From NCBI GenBank assembly GCA_903920695.1, contig CAIXNB010000075.1, positions 20,715-84,714 on the forward strand: 64,000 nucleotides of DNA, read 5' to 3'. Positions 19,193 through 30,039 of the stretch are shown piece after piece (positions within the stretch are counted from its first letter, which is position 1; each line of letters starts with the position of its first letter). The position numbers were made by a program, and so were the translations under genes. The notes beneath the pieces are model-generated. The model saw only the letters and a list, made by a program, of their open reading frames with translations, was not told the DNA's origin and searched no databases. This DNA is from an uncultured beta proteobacterium (GTDB taxonomy: Bacteria > Pseudomonadota > Gammaproteobacteria > Burkholderiales > Burkholderiaceae_C).

Positions 19193-20374
19193 TCAGAGCA
19201 TTTCAAGCGCCACAGCCGTGCCTTCCCCACCACCGATGCACAGCGTGGCAACACCTTTTTTCAGGCCGCGCGCTTGCAGCGCGTACATCAGCGTCACCAT
19301 GATGCGTGCGCCGGACGCACCAATCGGATGGCCCAGCGCGCACGCGCCACCGTTGACGTTGACGATGTCGTGGCTTAAACCGAGGTCGCTCATCAAGGCC
19401 ATCGGCACCACAGCGAAGGCTTCGTTGACTTCCCACAGATCAACGTCCTTGACGCTCCAGCCGGCCTTGTCCAACGCCTTCTTCACGGCGCCAACCGGGG
19501 CTGTGGCGAACCAGTTCGGCTCCTGCGCGTGCACCGCGTGGCTGACGATGCGTGCCAGTGGCTTGAGGCCGAGTTTGGCAGCGGTCGAGGCGCGCATCAG
19601 CACCATGGCAGCCGCGCCATCGTTGATACTGGAACTGCTGGCAGCGGTGATGGTGCCGTCTTTCTTGAAAGCGGGTTTGAGCGCCGGAATCTTTTCCAGC
19701 TTGACCTTGCCCGGACCTTCGTCGATAGAAATCACCACATCACCGGCGCGTCCCTTGACCGTGACCGGCGTGATCTCGGCGGCAAAGGCGCCTGATTTGG
19801 TCGCGGCCTGGGCGCGCTGCACGCTGGCAATGGCGAAAGCGTCCTGCTGCTCACGCGTAAAACTGTACTTGGCGGCGCAGTCTTCGCCGAAGGTGCCCAT
19901 GGAACGACCGGCTTCGTAGGCGTCTTCCAGACCGTCGAGCATCATGTGGTCAAAAATGCGGTCGTGGCCGATGCGGTAGCCACCACGCGCCTTGGTCAGC
20001 AGATAGGGCGCATTGGTCATGCTCTCCATGCCGCCGGCCACCACCACATCAACGCTGCCGGCCAGCAGCATGTCGTGGCCGAACATGGCCGCGCGCATGC
20101 CCGAGCCACACATCTTGGACAGCGTCACAGCGCCGGCGCTGATCGGCAAACCTCCCTTGAACGCAGCCTGACGCGCCGGTGCCTGACCCTGCCCGGCCAT
20201 CAGACAGTTGCCGAACAAAACCTCATCGACCTGCTCGCCGCTCACGCCGGCGCGTTGCACGGCAGCCTTGATGGCGGCACCGCCGAGGTCATGCGCGGCC
20301 AGTGCGGAAAAGTCGCCTTGGAAGCTGCCCATGGGGGTACGGGCGGCGCCAACAATAACAATGGAATCGGTCAT
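19193..20374 (-). CDS. Acetyl-CoA C-acetyltransferase (thiolase)
   Basis: LSKMCGSGMRAAMFGHDMLL, NVNGGACALGHPIGASGARIMVTL, CIGGGEGTAVALE. Confidence 0.95.
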   Translation of the reverse strand: MTDSIVIVGAARTPMGSFQGDFSALAAHDLGGAAIKAAVQRAGVSGEQVDEVLFGNCLMAGQGQAPARQAAFKGGLPISAGAVTLSKMCGSGMRAAMFGHDMLLAGSVDVVVAGGMESMTNAPYLLTKARGGYRIGHDRIFDHMMLDGLEDAYEAGRSMGTFGEDCAAKYSFTREQQDAFAIASVQRAQAATKSGAFAAEITPVTVKGRAGDVVISIDEGPGKVKLEKIPALKPAFKKDGTITAASSSSINDGAAAMVLMRASTAAKLGLKPLARIVSHAVHAQEPNWFATAPVGAVKKALDKAGWSVKDVDLWEVNEAFAVVPMALMSDLGLSHDIVNVNGGACALGHPIGASGARIMVTLMYALQARGLKKGVATLCIGGGEGTAVALEML

Positions 20375-20401
20375 GGTGTAGATCTCCTGTGAAGTAAAAA
20401 A

Positions 20402-22225
20402 CTATTTGTCCTGCTCGGGGTGAAAACGCTGGTCGCGGTCGTAGGGAAAAACATCGAACACGTGCCCCTCCAGAATACGCTCTTTCTGTCCCTGCCAGAA
20501 CGCCACATCCAGCAAATCGGCATGGTGATTCATGAAGACCTCGCGCACCGTCGGGTTGCCCAGCAAAAACGGCGCGAAGGTTTCAGGAAACACGTCCCTG
20601 GCGCCAACGCTGTACCAGACCTCGCCCGACATCTCCTCTTCCGCATTGCGCGGCGCCGGCACGCGGCGGAAGTTGCAATCGGTGATGTACTCGATCTCGT
20701 CGTAGTCATAAAAGACCACCTTGCCGTGGCGCGTCACGCCAAAATTCTTCCACAGCATGTCGCCGGGAAAGATGTTGGCCGCCACCAGATCCTTGATGGC
20801 GTTGCCGTACTCGACCACGACGCGTTCGATCTGCTCATGCGCGAACACCGCCGCACCATGTGGATTGGGGTCGGCCCCGCCAGCGTCGAACGCTTCCTGC
20901 AAGTAGATGTTGAGCGGAATCATGCGCCGCTCAATGTAGACGTGTTTAACGAGGACTTCGACGCAACCGTCACCGTCGCGGTCGCCGATCTCAAGTTGGC
21001 TTGGTGCGAACTGCTCAAGCTCGGCGATCAGTTCATCCTCAAAACGCTCGCGCGGAAAACCCACGCCGCTGTACTCCAGCGTGTCGGCCATGCGTCCGAC
21101 CCGGTCGTGCTGCTTGACCAGCAGATACTTGCCCTTGATCTTCTCGCGCGTGGTGTCCTTCTGCGGTGGATAAAAGTCCTTGATGACCTTGAATACATAG
21201 GGAAAGGACGGCAGGTCAAACACCAGCATCACCATGCCCTTGATACCGGGCGCGATGCGGAATTTGTCCGACGAGTGACGCAGGTGATGCAGAAAATCGC
21301 GGTAGAACAGCGTCTTGCCCTGCTTGGCCAGTCCGAGCGCGTTGTAAATCTCGTTGCGCGGCTTGCGCGGCATCATGCTGTGCAGGTACTGCACATAGGC
21401 CGACGGGATCTCCATCTCGACCATGAAGTAGGCGCGGGCAAAGCTGAACAGCATCAGCAGTTCGTCCTCGCCAAACAGGGCGGCATCGATCACCAGTTTG
21501 CCGGCACGGCTGTGCAGCAGCGGCAGCGCGAACGGGAACTCATTGAAGCCGTTGATCAGCTTGCCGACGACGTAACAACCTTTGTTGCGAAAGAACAGGC
21601 TGGTCAGCACCTGAATCTGGAAATTGGCGCGCAGCTTGGCGTCACCCAGGCGCACCAGCATGGCGGCCTGCACCAGTGCGGCGTCCGCCAGCAGTTGCTC
21701 GAACGGCAGGCGCAGGTCAAAGTCCTTGAGGATTTGCACCAGCACTTCGCGCACATTGCCAGTGCCCGGGTAATAGGAGCGGTAGGTCAGGCGCGATTCG
21801 GGCTCACCGTTTTCGATGTACTCGGTGCTGACGGCCGGGCGCACGAAGATGAAATCGTTCTGGAAATAGCTCCGATGCAGGATCTTGGTTGTGACCGAGT
21901 TGAAGAAGGTCTCGGCCAGTTCCGGCTGATGGTGATTGACCAGCAGGCCGATGTAATGCAGCTTGACCTGCTGCCAAATGTCCATGGCCTGCTCACCGGC
22001 TTTGAATTCGCGCTCGAGCCGGTTCGAGCATTCACGCACGCGCAGGTCGTAGAACTCGATGCGCTCACGCTGGGCGCGCTGCTGGCCGTGCCAGTCGGCG
22101 GTCTCGAAACGATGCTTGGCGCGCGCCGACTCGGTGCGAAACAGCCGGTAGTGCCGATTGAAGCCATCCAGCATGGCCTTGGCAATGGCGTAGGCCAGCG
22201 TGGAGTCAAGGCGTTGCGGAAACAC
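20402..22225 (-). CDS. aceK: Isocitrate dehydrogenase kinase/phosphatase
   Basis: Full-length AceK-like protein; [49 protein letters not shown]. Confidence 0.96.
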   Translation of the reverse strand: MFPQRLDSTLAYAIAKAMLDGFNRHYRLFRTESARAKHRFETADWHGQQRAQRERIEFYDLRVRECSNRLEREFKAGEQAMDIWQQVKLHYIGLLVNHHQPELAETFFNSVTTKILHRSYFQNDFIFVRPAVSTEYIENGEPESRLTYRSYYPGTGNVREVLVQILKDFDLRLPFEQLLADAALVQAAMLVRLGDAKLRANFQIQVLTSLFFRNKGCYVVGKLINGFNEFPFALPLLHSRAGKLVIDAALFGEDELLMLFSFARAYFMVEMEIPSAYVQYLHSMMPRKPRNEIYNALGLAKQGKTLFYRDFLHHLRHSSDKFRIAPGIKGMVMLVFDLPSFPYVFKVIKDFYPPQKDTTREKIKGKYLLVKQHDRVGRMADTLEYSGVGFPRERFEDELIAELEQFAPSQLEIGDRDGDGCVEVLVKHVYIERRMIPLNIYLQEAFDAGGADPNPHGAAVFAHEQIERVVVEYGNAIKDLVAANIFPGDMLWKNFGVTRHGKVVFYDYDEIEYITDCNFRRVPAPRNAEEEMSGEVWYSVGARDVFPETFAPFLLGNPTVREVFMNHHADLLDVAFWQGQKERILEGHVFDVFPYDRDQRFHPEQDK

Positions 22226-22231
22226 GAAGGC

Positions 22232-22903
22232 CTAGTCCGCCGAAGGCAGGGCGATCCCCCGCGGGTAGCGTTTGAGTGCGTTGCGAAAAACCCCCACCAC
22301 GTCCTGCGGTCCCTGCATGCTGACCTGCATGTCCTTGACCAGACCGTCCGCCAGCCCGTAGCACCAGCCGTGCACGGCCACTTTCTGGCCGCGTTGCCAG
22401 GCGTCCTGCAGCACATTGGACATGGCGACGTTGCCGACCTGCTCGATCACGTTCATCTCGCACAGCACGTCTTCCTGCTCAGCTGGCGTCAAGTGCTCGA
22501 TGCGCCGACGGTGCCGCAGTTTCACGTCGTGCACATGGCGCAGCCAATTGTCGGCCAGACCGACACGCGTGCCGCGTAAGGCCGCCAGCACGCCGCCGCA
22601 GCCGTAATGGCCCACCACCATGATGTGCTCAACCTTGAGGTGGTCCACCGCAAACTGGATTACCGAAAGGGCGTTGAGGTCGGAGTGCACCACCACATTG
22701 GCCACGTTGCGATGCACAAAGACCTCGCCCGGATCAAGCCCGGTGATCTCGTTGGCCGGCACGCGGCTGTCGGAGCAGCCAATCCAGAGGTATTTGGGTG
22801 TCTGCTGCTGCGCCAGCAGGCTGAAGAAGCCGGGACGCTCGCGCTCCATGCGGGCCGCCCAGACGCGGTTGTTGTCGAGCAAGTGCTGCAGGGATTGGGG
22901 CAT
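22232..22903 (-). CDS. can: Beta-carbonic anhydrase
   Basis: WIGCSDSRVPANEI, VVHSDLNALSVIQFAVDHLKVEHIMVVGHYGCGGV. Confidence 0.95.
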   Translation of the reverse strand: MPQSLQHLLDNNRVWAARMERERPGFFSLLAQQQTPKYLWIGCSDSRVPANEITGLDPGEVFVHRNVANVVVHSDLNALSVIQFAVDHLKVEHIMVVGHYGCGGVLAALRGTRVGLADNWLRHVHDVKLRHRRRIEHLTPAEQEDVLCEMNVIEQVGNVAMSNVLQDAWQRGQKVAVHGWCYGLADGLVKDMQVSMQGPQDVVGVFRNALKRYPRGIALPSAD

Positions 22904-23036
22904 GGGGCTATCTTAAACAATTGTGACGGGCATTAGCGGCAAGAACCTTAATGTGAAACAATGCACCCGGGGTCCACAAGGCTGTTCACGTTCGATTGTT
23001 AGAATGATTTTCGAGCACCACGTATCACGAGCCTAG

Positions 23037-24749
23037 ATGGAAACAGCCAACCCAACACCCCAGCCCATCGGCGCCTTGTTACTGCAACGTGGACTGATCA
23101 ACGCCAAAGACATTGACAAAGCGCTGGCCTTTCAGCAGCAATTCAAAGGCCGCTTTGGGGCCATCCTGGTGCGCATCGGTGCCATTTCCGAAGACGCCCT
23201 GCTGCCCGTCCTGGCTGAGCAACTCCATCTGCACCTGGTCGACAGCAAGGAATTGCCCGCACACGCGCAAGCCATCCTGGAAACCATGCAATTGAGCGGG
23301 CTTTCTCCGGCTTGGTTTCAGGATCAGGGTGTGGTCGTCTGGGAAGGAGCAGAAGGCCTTATCCGTTGCGCCTCGCGCAACCCGATCGACAGTAATCTGC
23401 AGGAAACCCTGTCTGCGGCGTACCCATCACACACACTGTCGTGGGAACTGGCGCGTACCCAGGATATTGCCAGCTTGATCAAACTGATTCAGACCGAATC
23501 GCAAGGTGAGCCGCACGATGAGATCGCGCATTTGCGCGAGTTGGCCGAAGAAGCGCCGGTCGTCGAACTGGTCAACAACCTGCTCTCACAGGCCACGGAC
23601 GAAGGCTCATCCGACATTCATCTCGAACCCGAGGAACGCCAGTTCCTGGTGCGCTATCGCATTGATGGCGTCTTGCACCTGCGCATGACACTGCCACGTG
23701 AGCGCTTTGACGCGGTTGCCTCGCGCATCAAACTCATTTCAGGCATGGACATCGCAGAGCGGCGCTTGCCACAGGATGGGCGCATCTCCACCCGCGCCAG
23801 CGGCATAGAAATGGACATTCGCGTGTCCTGCGTGCCCGGCGTGAACGGCGAATCAATCGTCATGCGGCTCCTGCCCAAAGAGCGCACCGACCTCAGCCTC
23901 GACGCCATGGGCATGGAGCCCGATCACCTGAAGCAATTCATCCGTTGGGTGAATGAGCCGCATGGCGTGCTGCTGGTCACGGGGCCGACCGGCTCCGGCA
24001 AGAGCACAACCTTGTACGCCGGACTGGAAAAGGCAAATGACCGCTCACGCAAGATCATTACGGTGGAAGACCCGGTCGAGTACAAGATGACTGGCGTCAC
24101 CCAGATTCAGACACAGAGTGACATCGGCTACACCTTTGCCCGGGCCTTGCGCGCCATTTTGCGGCAGGATCCGGACATCATCATGATTGGCGAAATCCGC
24201 GATCTGGAAACTGCCGAGATCGCCGTCCAATCCGCGCTCACCGGGCACATGGTCTTGTCCACCTTGCATACCAACGATTCATTAAGCGCCTTTACCCGTT
24301 TGCTCGACATGGGCGTGGAGCCCTTTCTCATCGCCTCGGCAGTCCGTGCTGTGCAAGCGCAGCGCTTGGTGCGCAAACTCTGCGACAAGTGCGCCACAGG
24401 CGTCACCCCGGCCCCGAGCCTGAGCGCTGCAGCCGAAAGAATCAGGGCCAGAACACCGGTGCTGTTTGACGGCCAGGCACGCTGGCGCATCGCGCACGGT
24501 TGCGGCGCATGCCGCGGCAGCGGTTACCGGGGCAGACTGGGCATCTTTGAATTTCTCGAAGTCACGGTCGAAATACAAGACGCCATCATGCGCCAGGAGA
24601 CGGCCGCCGAAATGCTGAAGATTGCCCAGGCACAAGGCTATCGCAGCCTTCGCGAGGATGGGCTCATCAAGGCCTGGCGCGGCTTGACGAGCACCGATGA
24701 AGTGTTGCGGGTGACCGGCCTGAGTGAATCTGCGGATGTTCTCTTATGA
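23037..24749 (+). CDS. gspE: Type II secretion ATPase
   Basis: LVTGPTGSGKSTTLYAGL, ITVEDPVEY, RQDPDIIMIGEIRDLETAEIAVQSALTGH. Confidence 0.95.
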   Translation: METANPTPQPIGALLLQRGLINAKDIDKALAFQQQFKGRFGAILVRIGAISEDALLPVLAEQLHLHLVDSKELPAHAQAILETMQLSGLSPAWFQDQGVVVWEGAEGLIRCASRNPIDSNLQETLSAAYPSHTLSWELARTQDIASLIKLIQTESQGEPHDEIAHLRELAEEAPVVELVNNLLSQATDEGSSDIHLEPEERQFLVRYRIDGVLHLRMTLPRERFDAVASRIKLISGMDIAERRLPQDGRISTRASGIEMDIRVSCVPGVNGESIVMRLLPKERTDLSLDAMGMEPDHLKQFIRWVNEPHGVLLVTGPTGSGKSTTLYAGLEKANDRSRKIITVEDPVEYKMTGVTQIQTQSDIGYTFARALRAILRQDPDIIMIGEIRDLETAEIAVQSALTGHMVLSTLHTNDSLSAFTRLLDMGVEPFLIASAVRAVQAQRLVRKLCDKCATGVTPAPSLSAAAERIRARTPVLFDGQARWRIAHGCGACRGSGYRGRLGIFEFLEVTVEIQDAIMRQETAAEMLKIAQAQGYRSLREDGLIKAWRGLTSTDEVLRVTGLSESADVLL

Positions 24750-25948
24750 ATTTTCAGTATCAGGCTGCCAACGCGCAAGGACAACTACTCAACGGTCAGA
24801 TCGATGCCGTGGACGAGCGTGAAGCGATGCGCCTGCTACAACAGCAAAACCTGATCCCGATCTCCATTTCTTCCGCCAAGACGCTTGCAGCAAACGGCCC
24901 GGCCAGCAGCAGGAAGGCCAGCATGCAGGACAAGACGCTGGCGATACAGGAACTCACCACCCTGCTCAATGCGGGGGTCCCGCTGGCCGAATCGGTCGAC
25001 TCCATCAGTTCGGCCCATGCCGGCACAGCCATCGGCACTGCATTTGCCAAAACGTTGAGCGCGTTACGCAGCGGTGAACGGTTTGCCGAGGCGCTGCGCC
25101 TGGCTGAGCTCGATCTTCCGGTCTATCTATACCAGTTGGTCGCGGCCGGCGAACTGACCGGCAAGCTCGGTCACTCGCTACAAACCGCCGTCACGCAGAT
25201 GGAATATGAAAACCGCATGCGCCAAGAAATGCGCAACGCGCTGACCTACCCCGCCATACTCGTCGTGTCCGGGATCGCCGCAACTCTGCTGGTGTTCATC
25301 GTTGTCGTGCCCAAATTTGCCAATCTGCTCAAGGGCAATGCGGCCAACGTTCCCTGGCTCTCTAGATGGGTCATCGGCACCGGTATGTTCGTGCAGGCCA
25401 ACCTGCTATGGGTTGGCCTAGGCGCCCTGGCGCTTGTCATGGGCACAGTCGCAGCACTGCGCAACCCGGTGATGCGAGGCCGCGCCTTCGAGGCCTTGGT
25501 ACGCCTGCCCCTGCTAGGGCGCTGGATTATCGAGACCGAGATCGGTCGCTGGGCATCGATGCTGGGCGCTCTGCTTGAAAATCGCGTTGCCATCATGACC
25601 GCCATGGAGTTGGCGCTGGGCGGTGTCAGAATTTCCGCGCTGCGCAACAGCCTGCAACAGGTGCTGCGCGAAGTCCGAGGCGGGGCCCGACTGGCCGACG
25701 CGCTGGCTACCAACCGTGCGCTTGAAGCCACCGGCATCAACCTGATTCGCGTCGGCGAACGCTCGGGGGAACTCGCCCCCATGCTGCGCGCCTTGTCCAC
25801 CCTGTACGAAAATGCGGGCCGCGATAGAATGAAACGATTCCTGCTATTGCTTGAACCCATTGCAATTCTGTTGATTGGCAGCGTCATCGGTGTCATCATG
25901 GTCGCCATCATGCTTGCTGTGACCAGCATGAACGACAGCGTTTCCTAA
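24746..25948 (+). CDS. gspF: Type II secretion inner-membrane protein
   Basis: ALTYPAILVVSGIAATLLVFIVVVPKFA; ELTTLLNAGVPLAESV; 4-bp overlap with gspE. Confidence 0.94.
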   Translation: MNFQYQAANAQGQLLNGQIDAVDEREAMRLLQQQNLIPISISSAKTLAANGPASSRKASMQDKTLAIQELTTLLNAGVPLAESVDSISSAHAGTAIGTAFAKTLSALRSGERFAEALRLAELDLPVYLYQLVAAGELTGKLGHSLQTAVTQMEYENRMRQEMRNALTYPAILVVSGIAATLLVFIVVVPKFANLLKGNAANVPWLSRWVIGTGMFVQANLLWVGLGALALVMGTVAALRNPVMRGRAFEALVRLPLLGRWIIETEIGRWASMLGALLENRVAIMTAMELALGGVRISALRNSLQQVLREVRGGARLADALATNRALEATGINLIRVGERSGELAPMLRALSTLYENAGRDRMKRFLLLLEPIAILLIGSVIGVIMVAIMLAVTSMNDSVS

Positions 25949-25950
25949 CC

Positions 25951-26403
25951 ATGAAACTCATGAAAAACTCATCGCATTCGTACCGTGGTTTTACCCTCAT
26001 TGAGATGCTGGTGGTGCTGGTCATCATTGGCATGCTGGCCGGCCTGGTCGGACCTAAGTTATTCGGCCGCGTAGACAGTTCCAAGGTCAAGACAGCCGAG
26101 ATACAAATCAAGATGTTCAAAGGCTCGATTGAGACCTTTCGCCTCGATGTCGGGAGACTTCCGACGCAGGCTGAAGGACTGGCGGTCCTGAACCAGGCGC
26201 CAACTGACGAAATGGCGCGCACCCGTTGGCGTGGCCCCTACCTTGATCAAGACGTTCCGCTCGACCCCTGGGGTAACCACTACCTGTACAGCCTGCCAGG
26301 AGCCAATGGACAACCGTTCGCACTCTATTCACTTGGTGCGGACGGCAAGCGCGGCGGCGAAGGTACGGATGCAGACATCGGACTGTTGCCACCCTCGCAG
26401 TAG
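25951..26403 (+). CDS. gspG: Major pseudopilin GspG
   Basis: YRGFTLIEMLVVLVIIGMLAGLVGPKLFG prepilin signal; DPWGNHYLYSLPG. Confidence 0.95.
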   Translation: MKLMKNSSHSYRGFTLIEMLVVLVIIGMLAGLVGPKLFGRVDSSKVKTAEIQIKMFKGSIETFRLDVGRLPTQAEGLAVLNQAPTDEMARTRWRGPYLDQDVPLDPWGNHYLYSLPGANGQPFALYSLGADGKRGGEGTDADIGLLPPSQ

Positions 26404-26415
26404 CAACACAGAATC

Positions 26416-26823
26416 ATGCAAAAATTCGGTAGAGGTTTCACCCTCGTCGAAATTTTGGTCGTGTTGGTCATTGTCGGGCTGCTCGCCGGAGTGGCTTTGC
26501 CGCGCTTCTATACCCTGTCCCGACGTTTTGAAATGGCCACCCAACGCGACAGCCTGCTGAGCGAGATCGGCAATTTGGGCTACCGCGCCTACATTAGGGG
26601 GAAAGGCACTGTGCTCGGCTCGTTGCCGGCATCCAACACCGTCCCAGCCCCGATCAGGTTGCCGTCAGGCTGGCGCATTGAGGTGCGTCAGCCGATCCAC
26701 TATGACTTTAACGGCATTTGCAGCGGTGGCTCCATCACCCTGCGAGGGCCAGATGAATTTCGCGAAAATCTGCAATTGACGCCGCCGCTATGCAAACCCG
26801 CCACCGATCCGGGTGCTCCGTGA
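26416..26823 (+). CDS. gspH: Pseudopilin GspH
   Basis: GRGFTLVEILVVLVIVGLLAGVALP. Confidence 0.88.
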   Translation: MQKFGRGFTLVEILVVLVIVGLLAGVALPRFYTLSRRFEMATQRDSLLSEIGNLGYRAYIRGKGTVLGSLPASNTVPAPIRLPSGWRIEVRQPIHYDFNGICSGGSITLRGPDEFRENLQLTPPLCKPATDPGAP

Positions 26824-27254
26824 AGCTAGGCCCGCGCCACCAACAGCGGGGCTTCACCCTGATCGAGGCCATCGTCTCGCTGGTGCTGATTTCAACCACC
26901 GGCATGGCCTTGTTCAGCTGGATCAACAGCAACATCATCACCCTCGGCCGCGTGCAGGAAAGTAATGCTGAAAACGCCGCCACCCTGAATGCGCTGGAAT
27001 ACATGCACAACATCAACCCGATGACCTCTCCGCAAGGGCAAGTCGATCTGGGTGCGTACCGCATCTCCTGGAAAGCCGAGGCGAGCACCGAACTGCACGA
27101 CGGAGCCGACTACCCATATGGGATCAGCCCTTACCAGTTAGGTGTATACCAGACAAAAGTAACCCTGCAAAAATCAGACGGACAACTCTGGTTTGCGTTC
27201 AGCTTGCAGCAAGTTGGTTTTAAGAGAGTGCGAGACATATCGCAGCCGCTCTGA
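26820..27254 (+). CDS. gspI: Pseudopilin GspI
   Basis: QRGFTLIEAIVSLVLISTTGMALF; probable GTG start at 26820 overlapping the gspH stop. Confidence 0.85.
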   Translation: MKLGPRHQQRGFTLIEAIVSLVLISTTGMALFSWINSNIITLGRVQESNAENAATLNALEYMHNINPMTSPQGQVDLGAYRISWKAEASTELHDGADYPYGISPYQLGVYQTKVTLQKSDGQLWFAFSLQQVGFKRVRDISQPL

Positions 27255-27260
27255 GTAACG

Positions 27261-27875
27261 ATGACAGGCCAGTTTTCCCGCCAATCTGCCCAAGGGCCAA
27301 GACAGATCGGATTTACCCTGATCGAAGTGCTGGTCGTGCTGATCCTTTTCAGCCTGATCGGTGGCGTATTGTTTCAGGCACTTGAACGCACCTATCGCTT
27401 GGAAGAGCGCTTCGGAACTGAGCTATTCAATGTTCAACAAGGGCAGATGGTCACTGAATGGTACCGCCAGACAGTGCAGGGGCTCTATCCAGATAGTCCG
27501 GGGGGACACAATCTGTTTCGCGGCACCGATCGAGAATTTTCCGGTTTGAGCAGCAACCCGCTCAGCAACGAGTATGGTGCCCCGACCCCGATCAGCTGGA
27601 AAATCCGGAGCAATCAACAAACGGGCGGCACCGAACTTGTCTATTTGGAAGGCAAACAAATATCCTCGATCTTGGCTTGGCACGGAATAAACGCAAAATT
27701 CATCTATTTTGATGAAAAACAAACCCCTCACGAAAGATGGCCGCCAGCGCTCGGGCTATTCCCCCAACTTCCATCGCAAATTCAGCTGCTGGTCAAGGGC
27801 TCCGGTGAGCACAGCGTCATCATCGCCTCACCGAGGGGGCCAGCTCAATCTTTGCCACGCCTGCAGGATCAATGA
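27261..27875 (+). CDS. gspJ: Pseudopilin GspJ
   Basis: QIGFTLIEVLVVLILFSLIGGVLFQALERTYRLEERF. Confidence 0.86.
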   Translation: MTGQFSRQSAQGPRQIGFTLIEVLVVLILFSLIGGVLFQALERTYRLEERFGTELFNVQQGQMVTEWYRQTVQGLYPDSPGGHNLFRGTDREFSGLSSNPLSNEYGAPTPISWKIRSNQQTGGTELVYLEGKQISSILAWHGINAKFIYFDEKQTPHERWPPALGLFPQLPSQIQLLVKGSGEHSVIIASPRGPAQSLPRLQDQ

Positions 27876-28888
27876 ATAAGGTCACTTCGTCTGCGGTGCG
27901 ACCGGACCGACAACATGGCTTTGTCCTCGTCATGACACTCTGGGTCCTGGTTATCGTGGCCATCGCCACAGCTTACTTTTCCGAGCGCGTGACCCAAGCG
28001 GTGGAACTCGCGCAGCAGTCCCGGCAAAACACCAGCGCCATGGTAGGCATGGCCAGCACCCGGGCCGAAATACTTTACCGCCTCGGCACCACCTCGCTGA
28101 CCGAATATGGGCTGGGACGAGGTAATGCCGCCATAGGACTTGACAACCGTCCCTATCGAGGCTTGGGCGGTTCCCTGCTGCGTCTGCAGGACAGTCGTGG
28201 GTTGCTCAATTTAAACCATGCCGAGGATGATACGCTGCAACGTTTCCTTGGTTTAATTGGCATCCCGGCAGAACAGCGTGGCCACATGATTGACACCTTG
28301 CGCGACTACACCCAGGCCAGCAAACTGCACCGACTCAACGGTGCCGGCGACGAAGACTATGCGACCCAGAATCTCGCCCTTCCGAGCCATCAAAATCTAA
28401 TCACCCCCTGGGAAGCTAGACGCATCATTGGATGGCGCGATGCGTCGCCGCTCTGGCAAAACGCACGCCTGGTTGAACTAAGCGCTACCGGTGTTTCTAT
28501 GGGTCTCAACCCCAACACCGCACCTGCCGAGGTTCTGTCAACACTGCCGGGAGCTACTGCAGAGAAGACACAACTCGTCATAGCCAGGCGTACGTTGACC
28601 CCCATCACCGATGTGCGCGAACTTGCTGAACTGTTAGGCCTCCCTGCACAGCAGATAGCGGATCAAATTGGTGTTATACCGAGCAACTCCATTCGCATTA
28701 CACAATCCACAGCCGGAGTTTCCTGGTCTGTTCAGTACAACATCACCTTGACCCCCAAAGGCAGTGATACGCCGTGGAGAATCGACTATCAAAGCCGCGT
28801 AAGCACCAATCAGGCCGACGGCGCGCAGACCAGTCCGATTGACCTCCCACCTCGATCCAAGGCGCCGCCTGAAGCTTTGCCGTTGTGA
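27872..28888 (+). CDS. gspK: Minor pseudopilin GspK
   Basis: RQHGFVLVMTLWVLVIVAIATAYF; GLLNLNHAEDDTLQRFLG; LNPNTAPAEVLSTLPG. Confidence 0.9.
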   Translation: MNKVTSSAVRPDRQHGFVLVMTLWVLVIVAIATAYFSERVTQAVELAQQSRQNTSAMVGMASTRAEILYRLGTTSLTEYGLGRGNAAIGLDNRPYRGLGGSLLRLQDSRGLLNLNHAEDDTLQRFLGLIGIPAEQRGHMIDTLRDYTQASKLHRLNGAGDEDYATQNLALPSHQNLITPWEARRIIGWRDASPLWQNARLVELSATGVSMGLNPNTAPAEVLSTLPGATAEKTQLVIARRTLTPITDVRELAELLGLPAQQIADQIGVIPSNSIRITQSTAGVSWSVQYNITLTPKGSDTPWRIDYQSRVSTNQADGAQTSPIDLPPRSKAPPEALPL

Positions 28889-28960
28889 AAGTCCACTAGA
28901 ATTAGCTTCACGAATGCTATCTCTTGCTCTCTTTGGTTTGTGAAGTAATGTATATGCGAT

Positions 28961-30037
28961 TTGCGTCAGCCAAATAACACCACCCTTCCACCAATGATTC
29001 TTCGCTTACCGGCCCGTCGTTTTTTGCAAAGCACTGAAAAGACCGAAACACCTGAAGCACGTTTTGGCACCTTGCAGTGGGTTTTGACACGAGCCATGTA
29101 CCGTTTCAAAATTTTCGACCTGGCTCAAGTTCCCGCAAAAAATAGAATGCAAGCACTGGGCTTGGAACTGGCGCAGTGGACACCCTTTTCCCATAGTGAC
29201 TACTACGTAGGTTGGCATGGCCCAAAGGCTTTGGTTTGGGGATGGGACGCAGAGAAAGTCAGAACGGCAATTGCTGCGCAGGGACTAAAGCTAAAAAGTG
29301 CGCAAGTCTTGCCTGAGACTGTTTTGAGGGCCCCCCTTTCGGACGGCCTGTGCTTGATAACTTGCCAAGAGGGCTATGAAGGACAGTTTTGGCTCGAGGG
29401 TCACATCGAGCGCAGCCGCTGGTGGCCACAGCCTCCGTCCCCGGATGAGTGGCTAATGTTTCAGCGTGATGCCGCCATTGCGCCCAACCAACAACAACGG
29501 CAACCGCCTGTAGCGCGGTCAGCCCCATTGGATGCAAAGCCGTGGATCACAGGGGCTGGTGCGACGAGCGACCCGGCAATTCAAGTGGGGCGTGTCATTG
29601 TCGCGTTATGCGCCCTCTTGCTGCTGCTGCCCACGTACTGGTATGGATTTGGTTTGTACAAAGTACGTCTCAGCACTGCGCAAATTCAGGAACAACGGGT
29701 CCAAATGGAGCTTGAAACAGCACCAATTGCCAAAGCACGTGGCCAGGCATTGGACTACCTCGCCCGGATCAACACCTTGCGCGGCATTGCACCTTACCCG
29801 GGACAACTGAGCTTGATGGCAAAAATTGCGCAAGCGCTACCCGCAGACAATTCGTACATCAAGGACTGGGATTTCCAGCAGGGGCAGCTCAAAGTCACTG
29901 TTACCTCGAAGACCGATATTTCCACCACCCAGCTCATAAGCATGATGCAACAGGCAAATTCGTTCCGCAACGTCAAGGCTTTGCCCGGGCAGGATCCCAA
30001 AAACGTCATGTTTCAGATGGATGTGATCGGCAAATAG
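28961..30037 (+). CDS. GspL/PilN-like T2SS inner-membrane component (divergent)
   Basis: Single TM IVALCALLLLLPTYWYGF followed by coiled region; position after gspK. Confidence 0.6.
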   Translation: MRQPNNTTLPPMILRLPARRFLQSTEKTETPEARFGTLQWVLTRAMYRFKIFDLAQVPAKNRMQALGLELAQWTPFSHSDYYVGWHGPKALVWGWDAEKVRTAIAAQGLKLKSAQVLPETVLRAPLSDGLCLITCQEGYEGQFWLEGHIERSRWWPQPPSPDEWLMFQRDAAIAPNQQQRQPPVARSAPLDAKPWITGAGATSDPAIQVGRVIVALCALLLLLPTYWYGFGLYKVRLSTAQIQEQRVQMELETAPIAKARGQALDYLARINTLRGIAPYPGQLSLMAKIAQALPADNSYIKDWDFQQGQLKVTVTSKTDISTTQLISMMQQANSFRNVKALPGQDPKNVMFQMDVIGK

Positions 30038-30039
30038 AC

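Noticed and set aside
20420-22579. 719-aa plus-strand ORF antisense to aceK
   Set aside because: Frame mirrors the high-GC AceK coding strand; no recognisable domain, and AceK on the other strand is clear. A GC-driven shadow ORF.
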